From Rotaria socialis (lineage: Eukaryota > Rotifera > Eurotatoria > Philodinida > Philodinidae), in assembly GCA_905331475.1 (NCBI GenBank), contig CAJNYU010003070.1:22268-86267 (forward strand): a DNA stretch of 64,000 bases. The letters run 5' to 3'. The notes beneath the pieces are model-generated. The model saw only the letters and a program-made list of their open reading frames with translations, searched no databases and was not told where the DNA came from. Every line of letters starts with the position of its first letter. Positions within the stretch are counted from its first letter, which is position 1. This document shows positions 11,440-22,871 of the stretch, in pieces. The translations under genes and the position numbers were made by a program.

Positions 11440-14400
11440 TTTTATGATTGAATTCAATTAATTAATTATTTAACCGTTTCTTCTGTTGTTTTAATTCGAG
11501 TGTCAAAATCATACTTTTGTAAAGAATATAATGCGGATATTTGACATTGGGAACGAGCTCTAAAACACGTTTATAAAATGACAATCTAAGCCGATAATTA
11601 GAATCTATTTGCTCATGTATCAGACCAATATTTTTATAGACTTGTGCAAGATCAGGATGATTTGGATGATATTCGTTGTATAATGATAATGATTTTTTTG
11701 ATAGTTTTTCATAGCTATTTCTACTTGGCCAAGCGTAAAATAGGCATAACCAATATGATTGAACAAAATTAGACGTTCACAATGAAGATTATGTTTTTGA
11801 TTATAAATAAATTCGAATGCTTGTCCAAAACAATCTCAAGCAGCGTAATAATGACCAAGTTTACCTTCGATCAAATCTGAATTGATATAAACATGCATAG
11901 GCGAATCTTGGCAATCATACGTTTGAAAACAGAGAGATTTAGCTTCTAAAGACTAGTTTAGTGCATACTTTAGTTGGTCATATTCGGAATAAATACGCCC
12001 TATATAACTGCAAATATTTAAAAAGGTTTTTCCCGACTGTATCAAGTTGAAATATCTTTTGAATAATCAATGCCTTTTTTTATACCAGTTTAAAGCTGAT
12101 GTATACCGTCCAAGTTTAAATTGAACCGTGCCCATGTCAATGTATGCGTCAGAAAGGTTGCTATAATCTACGAACTTGGTGGAACAGAGCGAAAAGGAAA
12201 ATAGCGAAAGAAAGACAAAGAAAAGTTTCATATATGAATATTTTCTTTTCTTCTTTTTCGCTCTTTTCCACTAACACCTAATCTACTGTCTTTGCTGGAA
12301 GTTGGCTTGCAATGGGACATCTTGGATAGTTATATACTATATCGAAGTCTCCACTCATATTATAGACCAGTTCTATCCATTGGTAAAGTAGATTTATCTC
12401 TACGGAATGGAATGTTGAATACCTTTGTGGAAATACTGGAGAGCACAAACATAGTTTTCCAGGAGTAGATTAAAGTAGCCCATAATAAAGTAATAACTAC
12501 TTAACTCTGAATCTTCAAAAAGATGTTAACCATATTTCATTCCTCTAAGACAGTATCTTAGTACTCATCCAGGACTCCACTGTTTCAAAGAATACATATA
12601 ACATCCACAAGTGATGTAATTAAGAGCAATATCTCGATGGTTTCTAAGATGGCATAGCAGCTGATGCTTAATTGTTTTTTGACAATATATTCTTGCATGT
12701 GCGTTATTATTTAGGGCGTTGTAATAAGCTGCAATCAGACAATATGCTATACTCAAGTCATTGCGATTAATTGATTCCACATTCTTCATTATTTGCGATT
12801 TTGATTTCAAGACTCTTCTCAAAATAGGAAACTGCTTTGTCGAACTCCTTCAGCTCAAGAAATGAATGCCCCATAGAAAGGTAAGGTTCACCTGATGTCG
12901 TTATCGTTTTTGTGCCTGTATATCTATTCAGGAGTTCCTCTCGTTTTTGAGAGAAGTGTCGTGCTTGCTCATAATTTCCTTTTAAGCGATGCATCGATTC
13001 GAGTTCAACATACATATCTATCAACGTTTGCACTGATATTGCACTTTGTTGTGCGACTTCTGAGTCATATTCATCACTAAAGCGCAGATTAATCTGATAA
13101 GATGCTGATAGCTGTGACATACTTAATAAGTAGGAACATATAGCTTCACCATGCTTAGCATAGAATGATATGGCACTCAAATCCGCCGGTTGGAGGTGGC
13201 GGTGTGTACACATACCGCCATCTAGGCTTGTATTAAGTAATGATAGCACGGTGTACTCATTCGCAATAGATATTCCAATGAAGACTCGCGATGAAACAGT
13301 GCTTGGGAATAATCATTTATTTCAAGAAACAGGCGTGAGATACTCATATGACGAAGCCATTTTTTCCTCGTCATCGGAAGAACTTTTTCTATCATAATAT
13401 CTGCATAGTGCTTTCATTAGGATTTAGGCGAGCGAACCACTCAGGAGTAGATGCAACGATTTCGAAATTTGGATTAGAGTCGTTGCATCGTATTCGTAAT
13501 TCTGCTTCAGCAAATGAATATGCTTCTTCATATTTGTTTGCAAGGTTATAAACAGAAGCAATACGATGACTTACTGTTGCAAGTAGGTTTAAATCGACCA
13601 TAGTTGAATTTAGTTCTACGTTAAGCTTCAATAAACTATGCGAGGAAGCCAACGCTCCTTTTGAATCGTTTCGAATTGTGTCAGCTGCAACAGTCGCTAG
13701 CAGTTTGACAATCTGATGTATTGGTTCTTCTGGAAAATCGAAATCTTTGTCTATATCTTAGTAAAGAACTAAAATCATCGATATTTATACAAAAATTTGC
13801 GAAAAATCCATGTCACCTTTTCATTATAGGATTACATTGTTGAATAATATGATTAAACCTTTTATAAAGTTGCACTGCCATGTTCATATAATGCAGCGCT
13901 TTTGACACGTTCCCATGCTAGATATATCGATCTACAAGAAAACAAAAACGAAAAACAAATATGCTGATTATTGGATTGACATTTTCATTTGAATATTCAC
14001 GTGTAGAAATATCTCTGATGATAATAAGTGTTTTCTGGAAATAAATTATAGCCAACTGATCATTACTCCACTGTGTATAGTCACAGCCAACATTGATATA
14101 TGTCATAACTAACCGAGCATCATTTTTTGGTACTAGTTGAGACAGAATACTCAGTGCACACTTTTGAAATGAAAGTGCTTTTTGATAGTCCATTCTTGCT
14201 GAAAATATAGCAGCAATCAATAAATACCTATTGACCAAGTTACAGTGACTAAATTGATTTTTATTTTATATATATCCAATGTCTTGTGCAAATAAATGAG
14301 ATACATCGATATGTTCCATGTTGAGATAGAGATCACTGAATTGCTCATATAAACTAGCTAGATCCAATAAATCCATAGTTTCCTTGTAGTATTCAAGAGC

Positions 14401-14560
14401 TAGACTCTTCTTTCCTCGTTCGTAATGGGCATTTCCAATATGAGAAAGTATCATTTCATGATACGTATAAACAGATTGAATAGAGTCTAATGATTTTTCA
14501 TCCCAGGATAAAGCGAATGCATACTCCCCTCTGGCACACTAAATCTGACCCATAAAATCG
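11440..14560 (-). pseudogene. Decayed tetratricopeptide-repeat (kinesin-light-chain-like) gene
   Basis: Minus-strand TPR blocks are spread through all three frames: 14266-14454 (HIGNAHYERGKKSLALEYYK), 13918-14238 (..MTYINVGCDYTQWSNDQLAI), 13392-13652, 12767-13249 (YLSMGHSFLELKEFDKAVSY), 12565-12822, and 11440-12180 (HIGYAYFTLGQVEIAMKNYQ; then HPDLAQVYKNIGLIHEQ). Damage is visible: an in-frame TGA after GHYYAA near 11847, a frameshift at an A-run near 11700, another near 12080, and a TAG near 11963. Some left-hand gaps could be introns, but the 11.4-12.2 kb part cannot be read without repair. Such TPR genes form large families in bdelloids. A small inverted-repeat element (12178-12273) lies inside it. 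Confidence 0.75.
12178..12273. repeat. Small inverted-repeat element inside the TPR pseudogene
   Basis: The ends GGTGGAACAGAGCGAAAA and (reverse complement of the right end) AGTGGAAAAGAGCGAAAA form an imperfect terminal inverted repeat around a purine/pyrimidine-biased core. No clear target duplication was found. Confidence 0.45.
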
Positions 14561-15120
14561 TAGATACATCTCATATTCAAATCATCATAAACAAACTAAT
14601 ACATAGATTTTTTTCTGTGTGATCAACAATATGTATTAATTAGTTTTGATTGTTATTTGAATTTCAACCGTCATTATCGACTTTAGAGTCGCGCACATGT
14701 TTTATAATATTCTATTTTAAGAAATGAATTCACACATTTAAAAACGATCGAATTTTTCATGTATTTCTTTAAAACTAACCGTACGCTACTCTTAAATATT
14801 TGAATAATACGGTTTAGTAGTATGCACAAAGTTAAATATTTGTATTCCAGTTGAAAATTCTATCTCAATTAGGTCGTTGATAATCTTGATCTGAATAAAT
14901 CAACACTTATCTCAAATTATGTTCGATCAACAGCGGAATTGTTTTAGTTCTCTACAAATAATTCATAATCGAAGTATCAACAAATGTAATAGACAAATTT
15001 CGGAGAGAGAGAATCACAAATGGTATGACAATAGAGACTCTCTATGTTATAGAGAAAAGTTCTTATTAGAACAAAAATAAGCATGCAAAAGTACACAGTA
15101 AAACATGAGAATAGTTAGGT
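14561..15120. other. Intergenic, no supported gene
   Basis: AT-rich spacer downstream of the minus-strand membrane-protein gene. It contains a GAGAGAGA-rich patch near 15005 and nothing else recognised. Confidence 0.5.
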
Positions 15121-16050
15121 CTATGGGACGGGAGTATAATTTGTCTCCTTGCCAGTTATTTTATGAACGATAAATTTGACTCCACCTAGAGAATAGCCAG
15201 GTAACGAGACCCAAAAGGTACGATGTGGAAGAATATCCACGCCACTTGCTTGCCGTTTGAACTTATTGAAAGAAATGAATGCTATGAAATAAATAACAGC
15301 AGCCACTAATAATATAATGATAAATATTGTTCCACCACTCAATCCATTGCTCGAATTTCCACTGTGACCACCTATTATGAAAGATAGACTCGTTCATATT
15401 ATATCATATATGTATGTACCACAAAATCTGTCTCTAACCTTTACAGCCATCCCAACATGCACATTTTGACGATAATGTCATTTCATAAAGTTTTGTGGTC
15501 GGATTTAATCCATGCACAACTAACTTGTTCTTCCCTCCTGCGCTCAAGCAATGTAGACTAACCACCAATGTTCTTTCTCCCGTTGTATAATGTAGAGTCG
15601 GTAAATCTTTGCCCGGTGCGACTGTCCATTGTAAACTATTTTGTGTGCCCAACGAATAGGCTAATTTTTCATCGGTGGCATATGCTAAATGCAGGTTAAC
15701 AACGAAAATAAATATGAAAATGGATTGCTAGTGCCTCTTACTTTGACAGGCAGCTACATTTATGCATTCGCTTTGAGTGAACGGACGGCATGGATTGTAA
15801 GAGTATACTAGAAAGAGTAGAATTTTTTGTTTTGTGACAGTAGTTAGTACTTATGTTTACAATGTTGATCATCCTTAACAGGTTTCACATTTTTCCAGGC
15901 AGGGGTTCCATCCACACGACCAACACCGGTTAAATCGATTATACCTTTTGCATGCAAATCAAAAACACAAGGATCAACCGAAATCAATTGATTTGGTAGA
16001 TATACCAGCAGTAAATACGAAAACAAAACAAGAGTTTTCTGTGCAGTCAT
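15121..16050 (-). CDS. MRH-domain type I membrane protein (CD-MPR/ATG27-like)
   Basis: Four exons on the minus strand; start chosen at 16050 (MTAQKTLVLFSYLLLVYLPN), which gives a clean signal peptide, over the upstream in-frame ATG at 16191. Exon 1 ends at 15861 and joins to YSYNPCRPFTQSEC. The lumenal part has the cysteine pattern of mannose-6-phosphate-receptor homology domains, ending in LVVSLHC..YEMTLSSKCACWDGC. Then come a Ser/Gly linker, one transmembrane helix (TIFIIILLVAAVIYFIAFIS) and a short tail with PHRTFWVSLPGYSLGGVKFI, the hallmark juxtamembrane segment of CD-MPR-like receptors. Stop TAG at 15121-15123. Expected role: cargo or lectin-type receptor between Golgi and endosome/lysosome. 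Sugar binding itself is not proven by the sequence. Confidence 0.8.
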
Positions 16051-16191
16051 TTTCGTGTAATATTCACACAAGTGAAAGCAAATAATGTTATCTTTATCAT
16101 TGTCTTTCGTTGCATTTATGCAAACAATATTTTTGCTTTGCTCATGATGTTGTTTGCAGTGTTTGTCACTGATTGAAACTTTATCTGTCAT

Positions 16192-16881
16192 TCTTTATAG
16201 AGCATAGTTGTAGATTTCTCTACATGCAATGCGTATATATATATACATATGGAACGTATTACGGCAACTACTTATTTAGAAGGCTATAAACTATATCGTC
16301 TCCCATTGTTATCCAATTTTCATATGAATAGAGCGTTTTAACAGTGTTCGACAGCGTCATATCGAAGAATAGTGAAATCTATTATAAAACTAACTTATAT
16401 CCTACTACTGAACGAGTTAGCTAACCAAATAGGGATTTCATACTATTCATTGAATACTATTCAATGTATTAAAGAAACTCTATGTCTAAGTGCTGTGTTG
16501 ACTTTCAAAAAAATATATTCACAATGTTTCTTCTCTATAAAGATTCTCAATTCCATATCTAGACTGTGTTTTTTTAAATTCTTTACGCTCGATATTTCTT
16601 CTAGGGCTATTCCGTTGAAATAAACTCATTTTTATGTTTCTTATTTGTATCAACAGTTGATTTTATTTGCAACTAATTCATGATTCAGACCTATTCTCTT
16701 TCTTCCCATTGGCTGGATAAACCAATGCAAGGCAACTGTATCAATTCAAAAATAAAACACGTGATGGTGTCTTATAGGTAAGTATTTTCATTTTATGTTT
16801 CTGCACTCATCATACTTACTTGTTTTCTTTTTATTCTTCTTCCTAGTAAAAGCAACATTTATACTGTGTTCGATTCATTCT
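16192..16881. other. Divergent intergenic region with probable 5' UTR intron
   Basis: Between the minus-strand MRH gene and the plus-strand F-box gene. A donor AG|GTAAGTATT near 16779 and a pyrimidine-rich acceptor TTCTTCTTCCTAG near 16847 look like a 5' UTR intron of the F-box gene. The hydrophobic reading frame over this intron is therefore probably not translated. Confidence 0.5.
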
Positions 16882-18027
16882 ATGCCTAAACAACCGAAGT
16901 CGATTATTCGGCGCTCGTCATTGGAAGTATTACCAGTGGAGATTCTAAATCGTATTTGCAATGATGTTGATGTCTATTCACTATTGTGTTCTCTTCGTAA
17001 CACGTGTCGACGTTTAAGAACAGTTATAAAGCAATATGAATACATTAATCTCGATTGTCGATCATTTTCCAAGCGTCACTTCCAACATATTTGTCACGTC
17101 ATTGATCCAAAAAATGTGCGATCGCTCTCACTCTCTGGCGATTGGGAAAATGGTCGTATAGTCAATTTGTTCGTGACATCCTTTAAAAAGAAAGTATTCA
17201 CTCGAATTCGCCATGTAACTCTAATCGAAATTCATGAAAATAATTTAAGAAATATTTTGAAACTTCTCAACTTTCTTTCATTGGTTTCATTTTCGCTCAA
17301 ATTTTCACAATCCGATCGATATTCCAACAATGCATCAGCAACTCTTCTTTCATCAATGTTGACAAGGTCGCATCTTCGTAGACTTGACTTAGATCTTCAT
17401 CCGGGTCGCATAGAAGAAATTGTCTGGTATGTAAAATCTCCAATTGAATACTTATCTATTGGACCATTGATGAACATAAATGTCATTTGCGACATCCTTC
17501 AGCACTGTTCTCGTTTAAGAACATTGATATGCAATTGTGGAACTTCAAATGATTCTAAATTCAGCTTAGACAGGATGATACCTACGAGTAAATTCACCCA
17601 ATTAACTTTACTAACATTGAACCGTTTGGAATCAGATATCAAGGATCTTGAACTGTTACTTGCATTGGTGCCATCAGTGACCTATCTAAAACTAACTGGC
17701 ACTGGAAATTATTTGAATGGTAATCGTTGGAAGAACTTCCTGGAAACAAATTTGCCTTTACTAACTCAATTCGAGTTCTTTTTCAATGAGATCCTACATC
17801 CGTCTCAAGTGATTCCAGATATCAATTTAATTATTTCGTCGTTTTCGACGAACTTTTGGCTCAAGACAAAGGAATGGTTCGTCACTTGTGAATATAACGT
17901 GGAAAATCCTAAGAAAATCTTTCTCTATTCTCTGCCTATATGTGTACTTGATCAAACATATGATTGTGAATCAGTGAATATATCACTTTCGACGAAAATC
18001 GAAATAGATGCTAATATTATTCTATAA
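16882..18027 (+). CDS. F-box protein with leucine-rich-repeat-like C-terminus
   Basis: Single coding exon, 381 aa from MPKQPKSIIRRSS. The in-frame ATG at 16795 was not used because that stretch looks like a spliced leader intron. Residues ~12-50 form an F-box (LEVLPVEILNRICNDV..LCSLRNTCRRLRTVI), the module that docks to Skp1 in SCF ubiquitin ligases. The rest contains irregular Leu-rich segments (VRSLSLSG, LRRLDLDLHPG, IEYLSIGPLMN, LTLLTLNRL, VTYLKLTG) of the kind that fold as a repeat solenoid and bind substrate. Substrate unknown. Many close F-box/LRR paralogues are expected in bdelloids. An AATAAA lies near 18076. Confidence 0.75.
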   Translation: MPKQPKSIIRRSSLEVLPVEILNRICNDVDVYSLLCSLRNTCRRLRTVIKQYEYINLDCRSFSKRHFQHICHVIDPKNVRSLSLSGDWENGRIVNLFVTSFKKKVFTRIRHVTLIEIHENNLRNILKLLNFLSLVSFSLKFSQSDRYSNNASATLLSSMLTRSHLRRLDLDLHPGRIEEIVWYVKSPIEYLSIGPLMNINVICDILQHCSRLRTLICNCGTSNDSKFSLDRMIPTSKFTQLTLLTLNRLESDIKDLELLLALVPSVTYLKLTGTGNYLNGNRWKNFLETNLPLLTQFEFFFNEILHPSQVIPDINLIISSFSTNFWLKTKEWFVTCEYNVENPKKIFLYSLPICVLDQTYDCESVNISLSTKIEIDANIIL

Positions 18028-18887
18028 ACATGAAAATATATGCAACGCATCAACATCAACGTTCTTTTTCCAGAAAAATAAATAGCCAAGATAAAATTGT
18101 AAATTTCGGATTGTAATGATCAGTTTGTAAGAATTCCTTTTTTACACTAACACGATAGAGGATGCAGATGCATTTATATGTCAAGTGAAACTCTCTTCCT
18201 ATAAAATGAAAGGCTACTAAAAGAAAAGATGGCTTGCATCTTCATATAGCATCTCGAGACTTTCACTTTCATTCAATACGGATAACTCAAGAATTTCCAT
18301 GTAGGTCAAGGATTCAAAACAATGGCTCGAATTGTTGGCATTGATGATGTGGTGTGTACTTTGCTTGTTTTAATACGTAGAAATCTTCCTATATGTTTTA
18401 CCCGATAGTTTAATATATTCCATTTCAAGAATATGATTTTTATCGATGTACATTTTTATTATAGCCTTGTTGTTATTTAACATAATTATGATACTAGATT
18501 AAAATTGTTGTTATACGTATTCAATGCTTAATTTTATTATATCATATGTTCTTTTAGGAATAGATTGTGAAACCTCGAAAGTGTGATGTCACCGGAAGAA
18601 CTGATTAATAAAATATGACTGATGAGCAAATAAATTAAGAATCGAAGACATTATATATGAGTATAATTATGAATGCTTAGTCAACTCTTTTCTAATTGAT
18701 CAGTAAGAAGTAGTTGTTTTCTGTGCTACTCTCTCATCGTCGTATGGGGCTGAATTTGACGGAAGCATAAATTGTAACACTGATGAGAATATGATAAAAA
18801 CAAAGTGACTTGTTTATTCTTATAAGGAAAACCTGAAAGAATAGTAAAACATATTATTTGTTGATTCGTTTATTATTAATATCACGA
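18028..18887. other. Convergent intergenic region
   Basis: 3' flanks of the F-box gene (+) and the next minus-strand gene. AT-rich; no further gene recognised. Confidence 0.5.
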
Positions 18888-20628
18888 TCAAGCCGAAGAT
18901 AAAAGCACAGAACGTGAAAGTAAATTTTCAATATAGATTTGTTGTTCAATTAATTGAGTTTTGTTTCGTTGCTTAGCTGATTCAACAATGTCTTCAAATG
19001 CTTTTCTAATTTCTTGACAATCGATCGATGAGTCAAGTTCATCTAATGTTATTTGACAATTTTTTAAATACTTATCTTCATTTTTATTATCAAGCATATT
19101 TTGTACCCATAATTTTAAATACTCAATAAATCGATGGCATAAATTTAATATCATTTCATCATCATCAATCCAATGAACTCGTTTACCGTTACTACGTGGC
19201 GTTGTTACATCTGTTCGTGTTATTTCACCGACACCAAAATTATATGGATGTGGTGCATCAGAGACTCTTGAAGACACGTCTAAAAGTAAAATGTTCAATA
19301 AGAATTTTAGGGATAAGAAAAACAGAAACAACAAACTTGTTCTATGTTCATTGGATTTCGTTCGCTTTAAAAATTTAGTTATTGTTCGTCGCCATGTACT
19401 ATTCGATCGTGATACTGATGAAGAGTGATGCCGTGACAGGCGAGTATTATGATTATGATTAGTTTTATCATCAAGATTGGTTTGTAGTGTAGGTGATGAC
19501 CAAGTAATCATTCCGTTTGTATGATTTTCTTCTGACACTCTCGCAGGCCATAAAGAATTATCAGCAAATGGTGTAGGTGGTCGAATAGGAAAATTAAGTG
19601 ACCCATAATAACAATTGGGTACTGTTAAATCTATAGAAAATGTTACCTTGTATAAAATCAGTTTTTAAATATTAACACGTCCCTGTAGTTCAAATAAATG
19701 AAAGAATCTTATTATTTTCTTTCTAGTATTATCTTTTCAATTGAAAACGTTTAGTTGTATTCAATCAAAATTCCTTAGGAAAAATGTAAATATATCAAAC
19801 GCAGCAATGAAATAAAAATTCGTTATTTTTTTCTGAAGTGTTTTTGTTCTATGACATAAAACCGTTTTAGCGAGTGAATTCTCTTCCATCGCTATTTCTT
19901 TTCTAGGCATCATCGAAAAAGATTTGTAACATAAGACTTTCAAAAAATCCAACATATCTAATTTACTCATAAAATATTGATTTTATGAAAAGAAAAAAAA
20001 ACAAAATTTTGCTTTGACTGCTACTTAAGTCGGTTGAAGTATTTGCATTTTTTTCAGTACATTCGTTTTCAATGAGGCTGAAATTTTTTGAATAAACCAA
20101 AAATTACAGTTGCATCTATGACCTAAATATGATATTAAACGGCAATGGAACTAAGAAATTATCGAAAAAAAACATAAGCTGTGCCTTTTATTTAGCCTCA
20201 AGCATTATGTATAGATTTTAGTCTTTTTTTTTCCTTTTTCTATTTAATTTCTTCTCTATGTACATATTTACTTGTTGAGGCTATTCAATATAGGGAATAG
20301 TTAAGTTGCAGTTTATTGAGATGTCTATTACTATCTCTTGAAATATTAAATTAGAGTTTTTATTGAAATCTAATTCAAATAAATCATTATTAGATTTTGT
20401 TTTCGAAATAACTATTTAAAAGTTTTGATTCTTTATGCCAATAAAGTGAATTAATAAAATGAGCATCACTGTTTCGCGAAAATAAAAGTTACTTTTTCGT
20501 TTTCAATTTACAAATGCAGTCAATAGAAAAGAAAACGAAAGTCGCTTTCGAGTCTTTATAACAAAAAGAAAAATTTACATACCTATTACATCAGGTTCGT
20601 GATCATCATCAATTCTTGTTGGTATCAT
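18888..20628 (-). CDS. Unidentified protein with C-terminal helical region
   Basis: Minus-strand gene of about four exons. The first exon starts at 20628 (MIPTRIDDDHEPDVI) and joins across a ~950 bp intron to LTVPNCYYGSLNFPIRPPTP near 19630. That exon continues through a Ser/His/Arg-rich stretch to SNEHRT. A ~57-nt intron (about 19279-19335) has been read through in the open frame there. The last exon holds VGEITRTDV, GKRVHWIDDDEMILNLCHRF and a helical, charged C-terminus ending LLSRSVLLSSA, TGA at 18888-18890. No known domain is recognised and no signal peptide or membrane segment remains once the intron is removed. Probably cytoplasmic or nuclear. Confidence 0.6.
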
Positions 20629-21644
20629 TTTTCTTTTATAAAATTTAAAGAAATGAAACAAGACTGAATGAATTTATGTAAATATATATATATATATATA
20701 TAAGTGTGTATACCCACAGACATTCGATCATAGAATAACAAATGGTTACCTGTATGTGTTGTATTGATCACGGTTCGACAGAGAACAGGTTAAAACGATA
20801 GTGTTAACGAGAACGATGAAGGTGAAGAGATGTCAAATTTTAAATATTTTTTTTTATTCATTTTTATTAACAATTGAAAATGCACTTTGTGGTTTTAAAA
20901 AAAAATATCTTGCGTATATTGAAATATAAATCGTAAAGAATGTTCGGATAGAATTTAGTGGAAAACCGATGACTCGTTGTTCTTCCGTCTTATCGTTTCA
21001 TTAAATTAAAAATTTGCTGATTTTCGAAAAATAAGCTGTTTTATTTCACTGAGGTTTGCGCTAGTATGGTCTTCATAGTCACTATGCTAAACGCATCGTC
21101 CTTTTTCATTTTATCAATCACTACTATGTGCGTAAATTCAAAAACAAGTGAATAATATTTGTATTACGCCACTCGCACCACCTTGCTCGCACAAGTGTCG
21201 GAGTAGAGAAGCTCAAGGTCTGCATACATTCAGCTCAAGTGTTTTTCTTGCATTTTTGATGATAATAGAATTATCATTGTTTCGTTGAGTTGATTCACTT
21301 TAAAATAAGATTTTTTCAATCAAATGTTTTAATCGTTCAGAAAAATTATGTTGATAAAGCGGAAAGATACGAGCTGAAATCAACAACTTCAAAGAAAATA
21401 GATAAAATATTCTATCAATAGAAATTTATTCTATTTCAATATTTGACGGTAAAGTTCAGTACAAAACAGAAGCGATCATATGGAAGTAACTGCTGTAATA
21501 TGAATGTGTAGTTATTCATTCAAGTATAACACAATAAATTAATTTTTCAATTAAAAAAAAACAAACCTACAATATGTTTTAGAAAAATACAAATTATCTA
21601 TTAGCATAATAATGATTGCTATTGCATTCTATCACAAAAGATGC
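20629..21644. other. Intergenic with (AT)n microsatellite
   Basis: A perfect (AT) run of about 20 bp lies near 20683-20702. The rest is AT-rich spacer upstream of the unidentified minus-strand gene. Confidence 0.5.
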
Positions 21645-21652
21645 ATGCATTG

Positions 21653-22246
21653 CAGAGCTGGACAAGTACGGACTTTTTCGAGTACGAGTACGAGTACATG
21701 ATATGAGAATGTGTTTGTCGCGAACTTATTAGAGAAAATTTAATTGGTAGTGTTAGAGATTACGTATCAATTGTGAGATCAAGAAATAGTCTTAGTCGTG
21801 AGTCAATATTTTTAAATTACGTTTATCATCAAGTTTCAAAAAAAAACTACAACAAAACTTGATTACATTTAAGAAATGTAAGCAAACATACATTTTTTGA
21901 AGTTAACGATGCGCGATGTGGGCGCATTACAAAACCACTTTGAGAAAATATTCTTTCAATAGGAGTTGATGTAGCCGGCACTGATAAGTATTTCAGACCC
22001 AGTCCATATAAAGAAGGATAAATATTTATCTGAATGATTCATTCAGAATACAATATATATATATAAATATAAAAGGAAAGAAAGAAATCAACTGTTCTTT
22101 CTTGAAAAAATCCACATTATGATTTTATCAAGCATCATTTTGATATAATTATTGTTGGTGTAGGACTTCGAGTACTTCACCCTCGAGTACGAGTACCAAC
22201 CCTTCGAGTACGAGTACGAGTACTTCGAGTATTTCATCCAGCTCTG
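21653..22246 (-). mobile_element. hAT transposon deletion derivative (594 bp)
   Basis: Inverted termini CAGAGCTGGACAAGTAC and, from the right end, CAGAGCTGGATGAAATAC. A perfect 8-bp target duplication ATGCATTG lies at 21645-21652 and 22247-22254. Repeated CGAGTACGAGTAC motifs sit inside both ends and may be transposase-binding subterminal repeats. Between them survives the end of a transposase gene on the minus strand. TIRs, duplication length and protein remnant agree on the hAT superfamily. Confidence 0.9.
21846..22010 (-). pseudogene. hAT transposase C-terminal (hATC dimerisation) remnant
   Basis: Reading the minus strand gives KYLSVPATSTPIERIFSQSG followed by FVMRPHRASLTSKNV and a stop near 21846. 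This is the conserved hATC dimerisation motif of hAT transposases. Everything upstream, including the RNase-H-like catalytic core and BED finger, is missing, so the element is non-autonomous. The remnant shows which superfamily the 594-bp element derives from. Confidence 0.85.
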
Positions 22247-22254
22247 ATGCATTG

Positions 22255-22871
22255 GTGCGATAGTTTTCCTTGGTGATGCTAATAACAGGTAACGATAAAA
22301 TACCAGAATTTGTTTTGTTATTAATTCCTTCCTATATCCACGAAGCTAAATAAATCATTATCAATAGTAATGCACACATCGAAGTAGTAATGAACGTGTT
22401 GATTTCGTTGGTGATTTATGATCTATCGCCCTGAATACTAGTTATATCATGATATATAACAGCTTGATCAGCTTATAATGCTGGAATACAAATATCAGGC
22501 AGAAGAAAATATTTTACTTCATATTCTAACGAAAAAATAATCAGTTGACCTGATTATGAACTTCTCTTCAATTTTTAATACGATAATTATCAGTACTGTG
22601 AATGAGAAAGATAACATTTTGAGTACAGTATTGTTATGCCTAGACATGTGCAAAACTAGTCGCAAGATCAGACTCAGGACCACGAGGAAGAGAACGATGT
22701 TTCCATACTCCGAAATACAGGTGAAATCGGAGGAGGGAGAGTACAGTGCGATAGGTTTGATCGCGAGGAGAAGAATTATCTATCATGAATTCGTACATTC
22801 TATTATTGCTTTTTTTGCCGCTTAGTTTATTTTTTTTAATATCTTTTTATATACAAATAAAAATCTTTTCA
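22255..22871. other. Intergenic, no supported gene
   Basis: AT-rich spacer between the hAT derivative and the 3' end of the INTS11 gene. The 89-codon frame at 22556-22825 has no recognisable domain. Confidence 0.5.

Noticed and set aside
16795-16881. N-terminal hydrophobic extension of the F-box protein (signal peptide?)
   Set aside because: It is pyrimidine-rich with a clear donor upstream and acceptor at its end, so it looks like an intron; F-box proteins are not secreted.
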